From contig NZ_JAASAF010000011.1 of the NCBI RefSeq assembly GCF_012726195.1, positions 114,664 to 178,663 of the forward strand: 64,000 nucleotides of DNA, in the 5' to 3' direction. The translations under genes and the position numbers were made by a program. This DNA comes from Rhodococcus sp. HNM0563. Its GTDB lineage: Bacteria > Actinomycetota > Actinomycetes > Mycobacteriales > Mycobacteriaceae. This document shows, piece by piece, positions 9,321-17,571 of the stretch (position 1 is its first letter; the number at the start of each line of letters is the position of its first letter). The notes under the pieces are model-generated. The model was not told the origin of the DNA and ran no database searches. It saw nothing but the letters and a program-made list of their open reading frames with translations.

Positions 9321-9590
9321 ATGATGTCACGCACCGTCCCGTGCCCCAACTCGGTACCTAGCCACGATGAGCACGACGAGAACTCTCCGGAGTACCGCGC
9401 CTGCAGAGAAAGCGAGAGGCGCAGAATACTAGATCTGCAGCGCATCGCCACCGAGCGCAGCCTTGGAGGCACGCTCGCCGAGGATCCCTCTGCCCCCGGT
9501 TATGCGCTGACCGTCGCGCAGAAATTGGCCGCATTGGCGAATCAGACCCGTCCACAGGGCAAATCAGACGGGCCATCCTTCGGCGGCTGA
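9321..9590 (+). CDS. Small hypothetical protein (89 aa)
   Basis: Two adjacent ATGs (9321 and 9324) follow an AAGGGAG ribosome-binding site. The protein is hydrophilic, with a charged helical middle (YRACRESERRRILDLQRIATERS) and no cysteine pairs or membrane segments. A 250-base leader separates it from the VWA gene, so it probably has its own promoter. The family is not recognised. Confidence 0.6.
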   Translation: MMSRTVPCPNSVPSHDEHDENSPEYRACRESERRRILDLQRIATERSLGGTLAEDPSAPGYALTVAQKLAALANQTRPQGKSDGPSFGG

Positions 9591-9656
9591 CAGCAGCCCC
9601 ATTCTCGCGTGTGCGGGGATGGCGTTTGTTGTTCACTCGCATAGTGAGCTGGGGTG

Positions 9657-9791
9657 ATGGCAGGTTTCTTGATGTTGGAAGATCCGTGGTCGGCTACTCG
9701 CAACGAGGTCCTTCCACGCCGCAGCCACCGGAGGCAACGAGAAGCCCTGTCCTTCGAGTACCAACGGTCGAGCAACCCGCACCCCGAATGA
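9657..9791 (+). CDS. Short open frame, doubtful (44 aa)
   Basis: Starts MAGFLMLEDPWSATRNEV and has a basic middle. After its TGA the same frame stays open for about 30 more codons of protein-like sequence (GALSAHTLSAGEAAAHDAEH), ending just before the next gene. This could be a small gene interrupted by a stop, or chance. It has no clear ribosome-binding site. Confidence 0.3.
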   Translation: MAGFLMLEDPWSATRNEVLPRRSHRRQREALSFEYQRSSNPHPE

Positions 9792-9883
9792 AGGCTGTTC
9801 GTGGGAGCGCTGTCCGCCCACACACTCTCTGCTGGAGAAGCTGCCGCGCATGATGCCGAGCACCTGAATGCTTCCCGCAGAAT

Positions 9884-10690
9884 GTGAGGCCCTCCGTGAC
9901 CGAACCGACCGTGCGTCACCCGATCAGCATCGAAGACGCCACCCGTCTCGACCCCGCCCAGATCGCTCCACCGATCGTCGTCATCGACGGCGAGCACACC
10001 GAGATCGGTGCCGCCCACGGCCGCGTCCTGCCGTTGATCGGCCACCGCCGCCCGTACGTCTACGACGTGTCCCTGCCCGACAAGCGCCGCGTCTACGCCG
10101 ACACCCCCGAAGATGCTGTCGCGGTGATAGTCGGCGGTGACTACGCCGAGAAGCTCGCCGCCCTGCGCGATCTCGAATCGTCGATCGACGACACCGCGAT
10201 CGTCGAGGCATGGCTGGCCCTGGCCCGCCTCCGGCACGCCCACGCCGACAGACTCCGACTGGCCCTGCAGCAGCAGATCAACGACCTGGCCCAGCGGGAC
10301 GGCAGCTGGGACCATCTCGACGCCGAGGAACAGCAGCAGCTGACCAAGGCCGCGGACCCCGACGGCCCCTACCCGGTGGGCGTCCTCGAGGAAATCCCGT
10401 TCGTCGACGAGGAAGACCACCTGCGCACCCGGATGACGGGTGTGTGGTCCGCGCGGGTGTCGCTGGTCCTCAACACCGGTGACTACGACCCCTACTCGAA
10501 CACCCCGCTCCCGCTGTCGGAAATGACCCGCGACGGCGTGGTCGTGCCGGGCGACCCGAACCTGGTCGTCCTCGACATCGGCGACAGTGCTGCCTACCTG
10601 GAGTCCCTGGAGAAGGCCGGCTGGCTGACCATGTCGGTGTTGCCGGCCGAGCAGCCCGACCCGATCTTCCGGGACATCAACCCGAGCTGA
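9884..10690 (+). CDS. Hypothetical protein, acidic (268 aa)
   Basis: A soluble, Asp/Glu-rich protein with a beta-rich N-terminal third, a helical middle rich in Leu/Arg/Gln (about residues 95-150) and a mixed C-terminal part. No catalytic motif, signal peptide or membrane segment is visible. Two GTG starts compete: 9884, and 9896, which has GAGG six bases upstream and may be the true one. It precedes the 823-aa multi-zinc protein with a 160-base gap. It looks like a plasmid or phage backbone gene; function unknown. Confidence 0.7.
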   Translation: MRPSVTEPTVRHPISIEDATRLDPAQIAPPIVVIDGEHTEIGAAHGRVLPLIGHRRPYVYDVSLPDKRRVYADTPEDAVAVIVGGDYAEKLAALRDLESSIDDTAIVEAWLALARLRHAHADRLRLALQQQINDLAQRDGSWDHLDAEEQQQLTKAADPDGPYPVGVLEEIPFVDEEDHLRTRMTGVWSARVSLVLNTGDYDPYSNTPLPLSEMTRDGVVVPGDPNLVVLDIGDSAAYLESLEKAGWLTMSVLPAEQPDPIFRDINPS

Positions 10691-10853
10691 CCGCTGTCCG
10701 CCGAGGTCATCTCCACCGCGAGACGCTGTGATTCGACCTCCGCGACACCGGTGCTGTCGGTGCATGCCGCCAGGATGAACAGCAATCGGATCTGCCACAC
10801 ACCCCGAGCGAGGAAGGAGTCGGCGCGGCCAGGGAGCCGCCGCCGGTAGCAAC

Positions 10854-13325
10854 ATGGTTTGCAGAGAGAACAAAGCGAGGTCGACCGCAATCCGCCTCGC
10901 GAAGGAAATGTGCAAGGCACAGGGGCTGGGCTCCCTGCACGATCGTGAATTGCAGTCCGCCATTCACGAGCGGCAGCATCACTTCGACGGCGCCCCACCG
11001 ATGACCACTGAACAGCAGATCGCGTTCGTCGAAGGCCTGCGCCAGCAGATCGAGAACGATCCGTCGATCTCGGAGCGGGAGAAGTACCGGCAGAGCTGGG
11101 ATCAGCCCGGAGTGATCACTCGCCTCGACACCGAACTTGACCGCCTCAAGACCGGGATGTATACCGACCGCTTCGGTAACAAGACACCGCTGACGGACGC
11201 GCAGAAAAACGCCGGCAACCAGCTGCAGGCAATCCAGTACCTCGGAACCATGGTGCCGCGCATCCAGTCCGCGAAGGCCACGTACTTCGAGATCAACGCT
11301 CGGCACACCGGCCGCAGCATCGGTGAAGTGCAGGCCGAGTGGGATTCGATCATGGCGCGCCAGGGAACCGGCCGCGGCAGCGTCGGTATCTCGTTGAAGG
11401 ATTCGTGGCGCGACGATCTCGCGGTCGCAGGCCTGTCCGCGCAGGGACAGGCTGACATCGGCCAGTCCAAGCGAGCCCGGGATGCCCTGGCAGAAATGGA
11501 AGAGCGGCGCCTCGCGCACCTGGCGAAACAGCCGAGCCGCCCGACGATCCGACCCGAGCACCGTCGGGTGTACGCGCAGTCCGCCAACCCGAATGTGCGG
11601 TGCGAACAGTGCGGCCAGTTCGGTCACGAGCAGCCCGCCTGCCCGAACGGTGACCTCGCCGCCCGCCGGAAAGAACTGCAGGCCGAGCACCACGCCGCGA
11701 CCAACGCCCTCAAGGCCGCATCGTTGCAGCAGGTTCTCGACTCAGGGCAGGAGCCGGTCTATCTGCGCCGCGACGGCGTCGAGGTCGGGGGTGATGAAGC
11801 GCGCCGGCTTCTCGAGCAGGACCGTGACAGCTTCGCGGGCGGGCAACCGATCACTACGGTCGCCGAGGCGAACGCGCGGTTGAAAGCCGTCGCCAACAGC
11901 GACGCCGAGCTGCAGCAGCAGATGGCGGCCCGCACCGGTGGGGTGTCGTCGTGGGTGCAAGAGGTCGCGTACAACGAGGAATCCGGCCTGATGATGGTCA
12001 CGACCGCGCCGCGGACCCGCAAGGACGGCCAGGTCTCGCCCGGCAGGACGTACCCGTACCGCGTGTCCAAGGAAGAGGCCGCGCAGATCCTCGCCTCCGA
12101 CGAGGTCGGCCGAGCCATCTCCAACACCGTCATGCGCCGCGGCAACGGCAAGACCAACGACGCCTACCACTGGGAGAACGCTGCCGACGCCCAGGCCGCC
12201 CAGGAACAACGCAAGTGCCCGACCTGCGGGCGATGGGCCTCGATGACGTCCTCGCATGCGTGCCCGGTCCCCGGCTCGGCGGCCGCCGACAACAGCATGG
12301 CCGATCGCGCGCAGCAAACGCACTGGCGAGCCCAGGCCCGCGCGGCACGGGAAGCCGGCCTGGAACCGCCGGCACCGCCGATGCAACGGGTCCACCTGAT
12401 GTCGCAGCGGCAGTTCAAGCTCCCCGGCGGTGGCATCGCGAATGTGCCGCCGCCGCGCGATGTCCGCGATCAGGTCGCCGCGGGCCGCGCCGCCGCCCCG
12501 TCGGTCAGCTTCCGGTACCCCGAGGCGACTGTCTCCGGGCAGGCCACCGTCTGGCGCGACGAGGCCGGCGTTGACCTAGTGTCCCCGTTCCCGCAGGCCG
12601 GTGGGAACGGGATGCGCTGCACCTGTGGGAAGTTCAGCAGTGGTGGTCGCTGCGAGCACATCGGTGAGGCCCTGTACCGCCTCGGTGACGCGTACGGGGC
12701 CGCACCGACCGGGGACACCGCGCTGCGGCCCGGGGTGTCGATGGCGGAGCTGCGCCGCGAACGCACATCGGACACCGCCTACGACGCACCCCGAGCCCCG
12801 CTCGAGCGCATGAACTACTCGCGCATCCAAAATCTGCGCGCCCAGCGGCAGGACACCCACAAGGAGGGCCTGTTCGAGAAGCAGCGTCGGGGCGAGCCGA
12901 TCAACACCCCGTCGGTGAAGCCGCCGAAGGACAACGAGGGCCGAGCGGTCGCATGGCCGACGACGTTCGAACGGGAAGGCAAGGGTGGCGCCAACTCCGA
13001 CCGCCCCACCGACCTCCACGACCTTGCAGATGTGCAGTACCGGATCCGAGCTGCCCTGTTCGCCCGCACCCGCACGCACTACTCGGTGCTGCGGGACAAG
13101 GACGGCGGGATGCGCATCACCATCCCGAAGGCACGGCGCGCGAAGGACGGCACCATCCCGTTCGCCGAGCGGACCCGCCTCGCGGACACCCTCGGCATTC
13201 CGGCGCACCACTCCCGTGCCAACGGTGTCTACATTCCGGCGGATACGTCGTGGCGGCACGAGATGCTGTCCCGGTCGTACGGTGACACTCCGCCGATCCG
13301 GGCGGCCCGCTACACCGTCGCCTGA
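10854..13325 (+). CDS. Multi-module zinc protein: CCHC knuckle, KTSC-like, SWIM-like (823 aa)
   Basis: The helical N-terminal 240 residues are followed by a CX2CX4HX4C zinc knuckle (C250, C253, H258, C263). At about residues 362-430 there is a KTSC-like segment (VAYNEESGLMMVT ... YPYRVSKEEAAQILASDEVG). A CPTC-containing second zinc site lies near 455-470. At 589-602 there is a SWIM-type CxCx8CxH motif (CTCGKFSSGGRCEH). The C-terminal 200 residues are basic. CCHC and SWIM motifs usually bind nucleic acid or mediate protein contacts, so a DNA- or RNA-handling role is likely. The start is uncertain because no good ribosome-binding site is visible; ATG 11001 is an internal alternative. The stop is followed directly by a strong hairpin. 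Confidence 0.72.
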   Translation: MVCRENKARSTAIRLAKEMCKAQGLGSLHDRELQSAIHERQHHFDGAPPMTTEQQIAFVEGLRQQIENDPSISEREKYRQSWDQPGVITRLDTELDRLKTGMYTDRFGNKTPLTDAQKNAGNQLQAIQYLGTMVPRIQSAKATYFEINARHTGRSIGEVQAEWDSIMARQGTGRGSVGISLKDSWRDDLAVAGLSAQGQADIGQSKRARDALAEMEERRLAHLAKQPSRPTIRPEHRRVYAQSANPNVRCEQCGQFGHEQPACPNGDLAARRKELQAEHHAATNALKAASLQQVLDSGQEPVYLRRDGVEVGGDEARRLLEQDRDSFAGGQPITTVAEANARLKAVANSDAELQQQMAARTGGVSSWVQEVAYNEESGLMMVTTAPRTRKDGQVSPGRTYPYRVSKEEAAQILASDEVGRAISNTVMRRGNGKTNDAYHWENAADAQAAQEQRKCPTCGRWASMTSSHACPVPGSAAADNSMADRAQQTHWRAQARAAREAGLEPPAPPMQRVHLMSQRQFKLPGGGIANVPPPRDVRDQVAAGRAAAPSVSFRYPEATVSGQATVWRDEAGVDLVSPFPQAGGNGMRCTCGKFSSGGRCEHIGEALYRLGDAYGAAPTGDTALRPGVSMAELRRERTSDTAYDAPRAPLERMNYSRIQNLRAQRQDTHKEGLFEKQRRGEPINTPSVKPPKDNEGRAVAWPTTFEREGKGGANSDRPTDLHDLADVQYRIRAALFARTRTHYSVLRDKDGGMRITIPKARRAKDGTIPFAERTRLADTLGIPAHHSRANGVYIPADTSWRHEMLSRSYGDTPPIRAARYTVA

Positions 13326-13341
13326 CAGGAGAGAACACCTG

Positions 13342-13367
13342 TGGCCCCGAGGGAAACCTCGGGGCCA
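13342..13367 (+). terminator. Hairpin terminator with GAAA tetraloop
   Basis: A perfect 11-bp stem (TGGCCCCGAGG / CCTCGGGGCCA) closed by a GAAA loop lies 16 bases after the 823-aa gene stop. No T-tract follows, as is common in high-GC actinobacteria. It also lies 71 bases past the convergent minus-strand gene end. Confidence 0.7.
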
Positions 13368-13438
13368 GAGGCGTATTCGCTGACGACCGGGCTCACCTGC
13401 TTGAATGATGTTTAACCGGTCCGCTGGCCGGTGCTGGG

Positions 13439-13948
13439 CTAGCCGCGGATCACGATCTCAATGGATCCGACATCGACGCCGTACGTCTTTGCCAGCCCTG
13501 CCTTTGCCTGAGCAATAGTGAGGCCGGCTGACTCCATTGTCTGGGCAGTTTGCGGAGTAGAGACGACACTGTCCATCTCCTTGAACTGAGCACCGTCAAG
13601 GTTAATGCCGAGAGCGTCGAGGTTGGTGTAACGGACCGGGTTACGGTCGCCGGTCCACACATTGGGCTGGCTGATACGGGCGTACTGGTTGAACTCGATC
13701 TTCCAGCGGCCCTCGTCGTTGTCAGCCGGGCTGATGCGAGAGATGCGTCCGATCAGGAATGCGCTGCCGTGGGGTTCGTTGCCATCGGCGTACGGCTCCG
13801 GATTGTGAGCGTTCTGGGTGCATACGAGCCACTCGCACTTCTTCGCGCGGGCGGGATCGAGCTTCCAGGCCTGCGAGCCGCCTTCAAGGACGATTGTCTC
13901 GGGGCTCTTGGCGGTGAATACGACGAGAGCGTTCTCGGTTGCGATCAT
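13439..13948 (-). CDS. Hypothetical protein from an AT-richer gene (169 aa)
   Basis: The chosen ATG gives MIATENALVVFT; upstream in-frame ATGs at 13954 and 13972 would add up to eight residues. The product is a compact mixed alpha/beta protein with two cysteines near residue 40 (KKCEWLVC) and a beta-rich middle (FLIGRISRIS ... WKIEFNQYARI). Codon use is less GC-biased than in the flanking genes, which suggests separate acquisition. Four contiguous 11-bp repeats lie immediately upstream in the divergent region shared with the 346-aa gene. I do not recognise the family. A small DNA-binding or PUA-like fold is possible but not shown. Confidence 0.65.
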   Translation of the reverse strand: MIATENALVVFTAKSPETIVLEGGSQAWKLDPARAKKCEWLVCTQNAHNPEPYADGNEPHGSAFLIGRISRISPADNDEGRWKIEFNQYARISQPNVWTGDRNPVRYTNLDALGINLDGAQFKEMDSVVSTPQTAQTMESAGLTIAQAKAGLAKTYGVDVGSIEIVIRG

Positions 13949-13958
13949 GAACATATAG

Positions 13959-14002
13959 TAGCAACTATCCAAAAAGTATCAAGGAAGTATCTTCTAAGTA
14001 TA
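13959..14002 (-). repeat. Four contiguous 11-bp iteron-like repeats
   Basis: Read on the minus strand, the units are TATACTTAGAA, GATACTTCCTT, GATACTTTTTG and GATAGTTGCTA, sharing the core KATACTT. They abut with no gaps, so the cores recur once per 11 bp on the same helix face. The block is AT-rich inside otherwise GC-rich DNA and lies between divergent gene starts. It could be an operator for a regulator, a partition site or iterons of an origin. Confidence 0.7.
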
Positions 14003-14072
14003 GCTCCGATCTACGTGGAGAACTACCTCGCTACCGTCCGCGACAACCACCCGATCAGCGAGGAGACCGCTC

Positions 14073-15113
14073 GTGAGCAGCGCCATCGACGCCATCGACG
14101 ACCACGACGTCGTCGACCCGAACGCCGGCCCCTGCACCGAAGAGGAAGCCCGCGAACTCGTCCGCGAAGTCGCAGAGGCAGCTGTCCGCTTCGAGGACGC
14201 GATGCAGCAGATCTTCCGCCGCCGCGCCTGGGAGCCTCTCGGCTACGACAACCCGCAGGACCTGATCCTCGGTGAGTTCAAGGACGGCGGCCTGATCAAC
14301 CCGCGCACCGGTAGGCCCTACGGCCGCGCGCACATCTACCGCATGGCCCGCACCGCACTGTTCCTCCACGAGGTGTCCTCCCGCACCGGAGTGGACGCCA
14401 CCGAACTCGACGTCGCGGAGAAGGCACTCCGGGCCGCCCGGGAGAACGGCGTCGACGACGTCACGATGCTCACTCAGATCGAGAACCGTGTCATCGCCGC
14501 CGCCGAAAGCGGGGAGCAGCCCGACAGCGAGGCCGTGCAGGAGATCGTCGAGTCGGTGATCGCGGAAGCCGCAGGGCGCGCGCCCGCTCAGCCGGCCGAG
14601 GAACCTGCCCCGAGCAACGAGCTCGGGGGAACACCGGACACCGGCGGCGCAGCTCCCACCCCGCGGGTCCCCTCCGAGTCTGACGGGGATGTCCCTCTGG
14701 CGTCGGAGGGAGATGACCCGACCGACTGGCCCAACACCGATACCCACCACGAACGCGACACCAGCGTCGACGTCAACGTGGACGATCCGTTCGGGGCGTT
14801 CGGTGCGCAGGCCACCGGATCGATGGCCCCCGACGGGGGACAGTCATGGGCTGAAACCCTCGCCCGTACCGACGACTTCATCCGGTTCACCGACACCCTG
14901 CGTCTGATCAACGAGATGGGCCGCAAGTTGCCCGAGGTGTCCCAGGTCGCCGAGAAGCTCCCCGAGTTCCTCGACGCCTGCGACGATTCCGAACTGACCG
15001 CGTTCTCCGAGGCCCTCGACGACGTCGACATGCTGCTGCGCGAGATCCCGCAGATCCGTGAGGCGATCCGCGCCATCCAGGAGTGCACCCAGGACCGCGC
15101 CGAGATGATGTAG
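14073..15113 (+). CDS. Hypothetical helical protein with acidic linker (346 aa)
   Basis: GTG start with GAGGAG nine bases upstream. Residues 15-150 are helical with a positively charged segment (FRRRAWEPLGYDNPQDLI ... YGRAHIYRMARTALFL) that has the look of a helix-turn-helix region. A Pro/Glu/Asp-rich linker at about 165-250 leads to a second helical, acidic domain at 262-346. The layout (N-terminal DNA-binding-like, acidic linker, C-terminal helical) resembles plasmid partition or replication accessory proteins, but I cannot assign a family. The gene is divergent from the AT-rich gene, with the 11-bp repeats between them, so it may bind these repeats. Confidence 0.7.
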   Translation: MSSAIDAIDDHDVVDPNAGPCTEEEARELVREVAEAAVRFEDAMQQIFRRRAWEPLGYDNPQDLILGEFKDGGLINPRTGRPYGRAHIYRMARTALFLHEVSSRTGVDATELDVAEKALRAARENGVDDVTMLTQIENRVIAAAESGEQPDSEAVQEIVESVIAEAAGRAPAQPAEEPAPSNELGGTPDTGGAAPTPRVPSESDGDVPLASEGDDPTDWPNTDTHHERDTSVDVNVDDPFGAFGAQATGSMAPDGGQSWAETLARTDDFIRFTDTLRLINEMGRKLPEVSQVAEKLPEFLDACDDSELTAFSEALDDVDMLLREIPQIREAIRAIQECTQDRAEMM

Positions 15114-15126
15114 AGCCCTGGGGCTG

Positions 15127-15480
15127 TCAGTCCCCGACGACGGATCCGTCGCTGACCCGTTGGTACGGCTGAGAGCCGCAGGAGGACACTTCGACGACCG
15201 TTCCGTCCTCGAGGAACACGAACGAGCGTTGCCCGCCGGCGGAGTACGGCAGCGGCCGGGACGAGTAGTACGACGTCCGCCCCTGGTAGGCCGCCCACCG
15301 GTAGTAGCCGATCGACCGCATGTACTTGGCGTGAGCGTCCGAGACCGCCGCGTATTCACGCACCCATTCGATGCTGGCGCGCTCGCAGCGAGCTGGGACG
15401 AAGCCGTAGTGCCACGCATCCGTGGCGATCTCCGTCCGTACCCCGGGCTCTGCGTCGGCGGTGGGCAGGGGCGTGGTCAT
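15127..15480 (-). CDS. Hypothetical protein, Tyr/Ser-rich (117 aa)
   Basis: The ATG at 15480 is preceded on the minus strand by GGAGG with optimal spacing, which fixes the start. The middle is aromatic (YMRSIGYYRWAAYQGRTSYYSSRPLPYSAGGQ) and the C terminus is a beta hairpin-like segment (SFVFLEDGTVVEVSSCG). There is no signal peptide or membrane helix. It converges on the 346-aa gene with a 13-base gap. Function unknown. Confidence 0.7.
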   Translation of the reverse strand: MTTPLPTADAEPGVRTEIATDAWHYGFVPARCERASIEWVREYAAVSDAHAKYMRSIGYYRWAAYQGRTSYYSSRPLPYSAGGQRSFVFLEDGTVVEVSSCGSQPYQRVSDGSVVGD

Positions 15481-15640
15481 GGAACCTCCATGAGCGTCGG
15501 GGCGAGTGGACGCCACGACGGTCTCCCAAGCGCGGTCGAGGTGTTTCAGGCCGCGATCACGCCGGCTCGCTCGAGGCCCTGTCCGGGATCGGTGGTGACT
15601 AGCCTCGTACTGCGAGGTTATGTGAACGGCGGCGGAGGAA

Positions 15641-15880
15641 GTGACGAGGAGTCGACGGGCGCGGCTGGGAGGGGCACTGGAGAGCACCGGCGCTCTCCAG
15701 CTCACGGGGCGGACCTGGGATGACCCCTTCGAGGGTGATCCCGACGGGACAGAAACGGCCCTGGTGGTCGAGGTGGAACCGTTCCCCGCCGACAGGTACG
15801 GGACGATCGTGCCCGGCAACACCGCGAGCCCTACTCCCGACGCCGACAACGCCCACGACGGGGACGGGGACCCCGGATGA
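15641..15880 (+). CDS. Small acidic hypothetical protein (79 aa)
   Basis: GTG start only two to three bases after GGAGG, which is close but usable. The first ten residues are basic (TRSRRARLGG) and the rest is acidic with many Asp/Pro. No motif is recognised. Coding is plausible because of the ribosome-binding site and the clean frame. Confidence 0.45.
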   Translation: MTRSRRARLGGALESTGALQLTGRTWDDPFEGDPDGTETALVVEVEPFPADRYGTIVPGNTASPTPDADNAHDGDGDPG

Positions 15881-15977
15881 GAGCCGGGGGAGCACGCCCT
15901 GTCGGTCTGCAACACCGACGACTCCCGGTTGCGAAAGTTGTGTCATCACAACAGCACAGCGAACGGCAGGAGCAGCC

Positions 15978-16130
15978 ATGAAGCGCAAGACCGTCGGCGG
16001 AGACGAACGAGACGCCTTCACCCGCGTGAGCCGCCGGGCCACCAACTGGAAGCCCGGAGAGGTGAAGCGGATCAAGGAACGCGCCAACCGCCGGGAACGT
16101 CGAGCAATGCGACGCGAACTCGCCGCCTGA
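15978..16130 (+). CDS. Very basic 50-aa protein
   Basis: ATG with AGGAG about six bases upstream; the stop lies 10 bases before a strong hairpin. The product is almost entirely helical and basic (KPGEVKRIKERANRRERRAMRREL), consistent with a nucleic-acid-binding peptide. Function unknown. Confidence 0.65.
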   Translation: MKRKTVGGDERDAFTRVSRRATNWKPGEVKRIKERANRRERRAMRRELAA

Positions 16131-16140
16131 TACACGAGAA

Positions 16141-16176
16141 GGGCGTCACCCCAGAGAAATCCCTGGGGTGACGCCC
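16141..16176. terminator. Strong bidirectional terminator
   Basis: A 14-bp perfect stem (GGGCGTCACCCCAG / CTGGGGTGACGCCC) with an 8-base loop is followed by a T-rich run on the plus strand. It lies between the 50-aa plus-strand gene and the 3' end of the minus-strand transfer-like operon, and can end transcription from both sides. Confidence 0.88.
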
Positions 16177-16226
16177 TTCTCCTGTTCGTGCCCTAGGCGT
16201 CCATCGGTGGGCTCGACACCTCCTGA

Positions 16227-17021
16227 TCAGCGTGCGGCTGCGGCGTCAGCGACCGTCTCGAACCCCGGTACCGCCAGCACCGCCAGGGCGACCGTCGCGG
16301 CCGTCAATGCAGGCAGCAGCACCACCTTCTCGAACGGCCCGTCCGCACGGATCCGCAGCAGCGACGGCAGCGTGAACTCCCACCACCGCTTCCCGTTCAC
16401 TCTCACAAGCGGCGCGAGGAACGGAATGCCCTCACGGGTGATGCCGTCGCCGATGCAGTGCGTGATGCAGCCGAGCGCGACAGCGACACCGAGGGACACC
16501 GACCCGGTCTCGGCGGGGAAGGCCTGCCACGCGATCACCGACAGCAACGCGGCCGCGAGCGTGACGGCCAGCCAGCCCTGCTTCTTCGACCAGTCCCCGG
16601 CCAGACCGCGGATCGCGAGCCCGAGGGTGACGAACAGGGTTCCGATGATCGCCGGTTTCCCGAACGTCGTGACCAGCACCGACACAACCACGCCCAGGAC
16701 CACTGCGAACAGCAGCGTGTGGGTGAGGGTGCGGTGTCCGTCCGAGCGGGTTCCGTCGCGGCGGGTGCCGGTCAACCTGTGGAAGGCCGCGGATACCGCG
16801 TTGATGCCCTCGGACGCGATCTGCGACACGACGCCGAACGACCGGGCGACGGTCGACTGGGGATGGTCGAGATCGGGCAGCAACGCCGATCCGGCGCAGA
16901 CGCCGGCCCAGGCGAAGGTCTCGGCGAGCGAGGACGGGCCACCCCAGCCGGTCGGGAGGACCGCGGCGGCCGCGAGTCCGACCGCGGCGCCGGACATCGC
17001 GTGTGTCGGACCCATCACCAT
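16227..17021 (-). CDS. YdjM-like membrane-bound metal-dependent hydrolase (DUF457 type)
   Basis: A 264-aa membrane protein with the family's His/Asp pattern: GPTHAMSGAAVG near the start, LLPDLDHP at about 48, GHRTLTHTLL at about 95 and THCIGDGIT at about 188. These motifs sit between several hydrophobic helices, as in YdjM/LexA-regulated membrane hydrolases. Reported relatives are often DNA-damage induced, but the reaction is not established. The ATG at 17021 overlaps the stop of the upstream 87-aa gene. It is the last gene of the minus-strand operon and ends 51 bases before a strong terminator. Confidence 0.85.
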   Translation of the reverse strand: MVMGPTHAMSGAAVGLAAAAVLPTGWGGPSSLAETFAWAGVCAGSALLPDLDHPQSTVARSFGVVSQIASEGINAVSAAFHRLTGTRRDGTRSDGHRTLTHTLLFAVVLGVVVSVLVTTFGKPAIIGTLFVTLGLAIRGLAGDWSKKQGWLAVTLAAALLSVIAWQAFPAETGSVSLGVAVALGCITHCIGDGITREGIPFLAPLVRVNGKRWWEFTLPSLLRIRADGPFEKVVLLPALTAATVALAVLAVPGFETVADAAAAR

Positions 17022-17278
17022 GACGACACCCCCATCATCGACGGGGCGAGGCTCTCGACGGCAGGCTCGCTGTCCGGTGCTGTCACAGGGTTCCCGCCGA
17101 TCAGGTCGAAAAGGGCCGGCAGCCACTGGTAGGTCAGGTCGGCGATCGTGTTCACGACGGTTTCGAAGAGCCGGACGATGGTTGTCGAGTCCATGCCCTC
17201 GGACTCCGACCAGTTCACCCAGCCGCGGAACACGCCGAGGCCGACCGCCACCCACAGCACGTACTTCAGGATGCTCAC
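17015..17278 (-). CDS. Small membrane protein (87 aa)
   Basis: One N-terminal hydrophobic helix (ILKYVLWVAVGLGVFRGW) is followed by an amphipathic region and an acidic tail. The start overlaps the upstream stop (ATGA) and the stop overlaps the YdjM-like start, so translation is tightly coupled. It probably belongs to the same membrane assembly as the next two genes in the transfer-like operon. No family recognised. Confidence 0.8.
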   Translation of the reverse strand: MSILKYVLWVAVGLGVFRGWVNWSESEGMDSTTIVRLFETVVNTIADLTYQWLPALFDLIGGNPVTAPDSEPAVESLAPSMMGVSSW

Positions 17279-17571
17279 CCGTCGTTCCCTTCCGATGCCG
17301 GTGCGGTGGTCGACAGTTGGTCGCGGATCGTTTCGCCGAGCTGCGTCCCGGCGCCGTCGGTGACCTTCTCAAGCTGTTCCTTGGCGGTGTCACTGCCCCG
17401 ATCGAACAGCTCGCTGATCATCTGCTGGCCGGTGCGGAACCATCCCTCGTCGCCGACCTTGGTTCCCCCGGTCATGTACTGGAAGATCCCGAACACGATC
17501 CCGATGACGACGACGAAAAACACAACGCGCGAGACGATTCCCTCGCGTGGTCCTTTTTTCGGCGGCACCAT
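17275..17571 (-). CDS. Small membrane protein (98 aa)
   Basis: The ATG at 17571 overlaps the stop of the upstream 120-aa gene (TGATG). A basic N terminus (VPPKKGPREGIVSR) precedes one transmembrane helix (VVFFVVVIGIVFGIFQYM), so the C-terminal 65 residues are predicted outside. That part is helical and polar (SELFDRGSDTAKEQLEKV). The architecture matches small accessory subunits of actinobacterial transfer complexes, by context only. Confidence 0.8.
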   Translation of the reverse strand: MVPPKKGPREGIVSRVVFFVVVIGIVFGIFQYMTGGTKVGDEGWFRTGQQMISELFDRGSDTAKEQLEKVTDGAGTQLGETIRDQLSTTAPASEGNDG

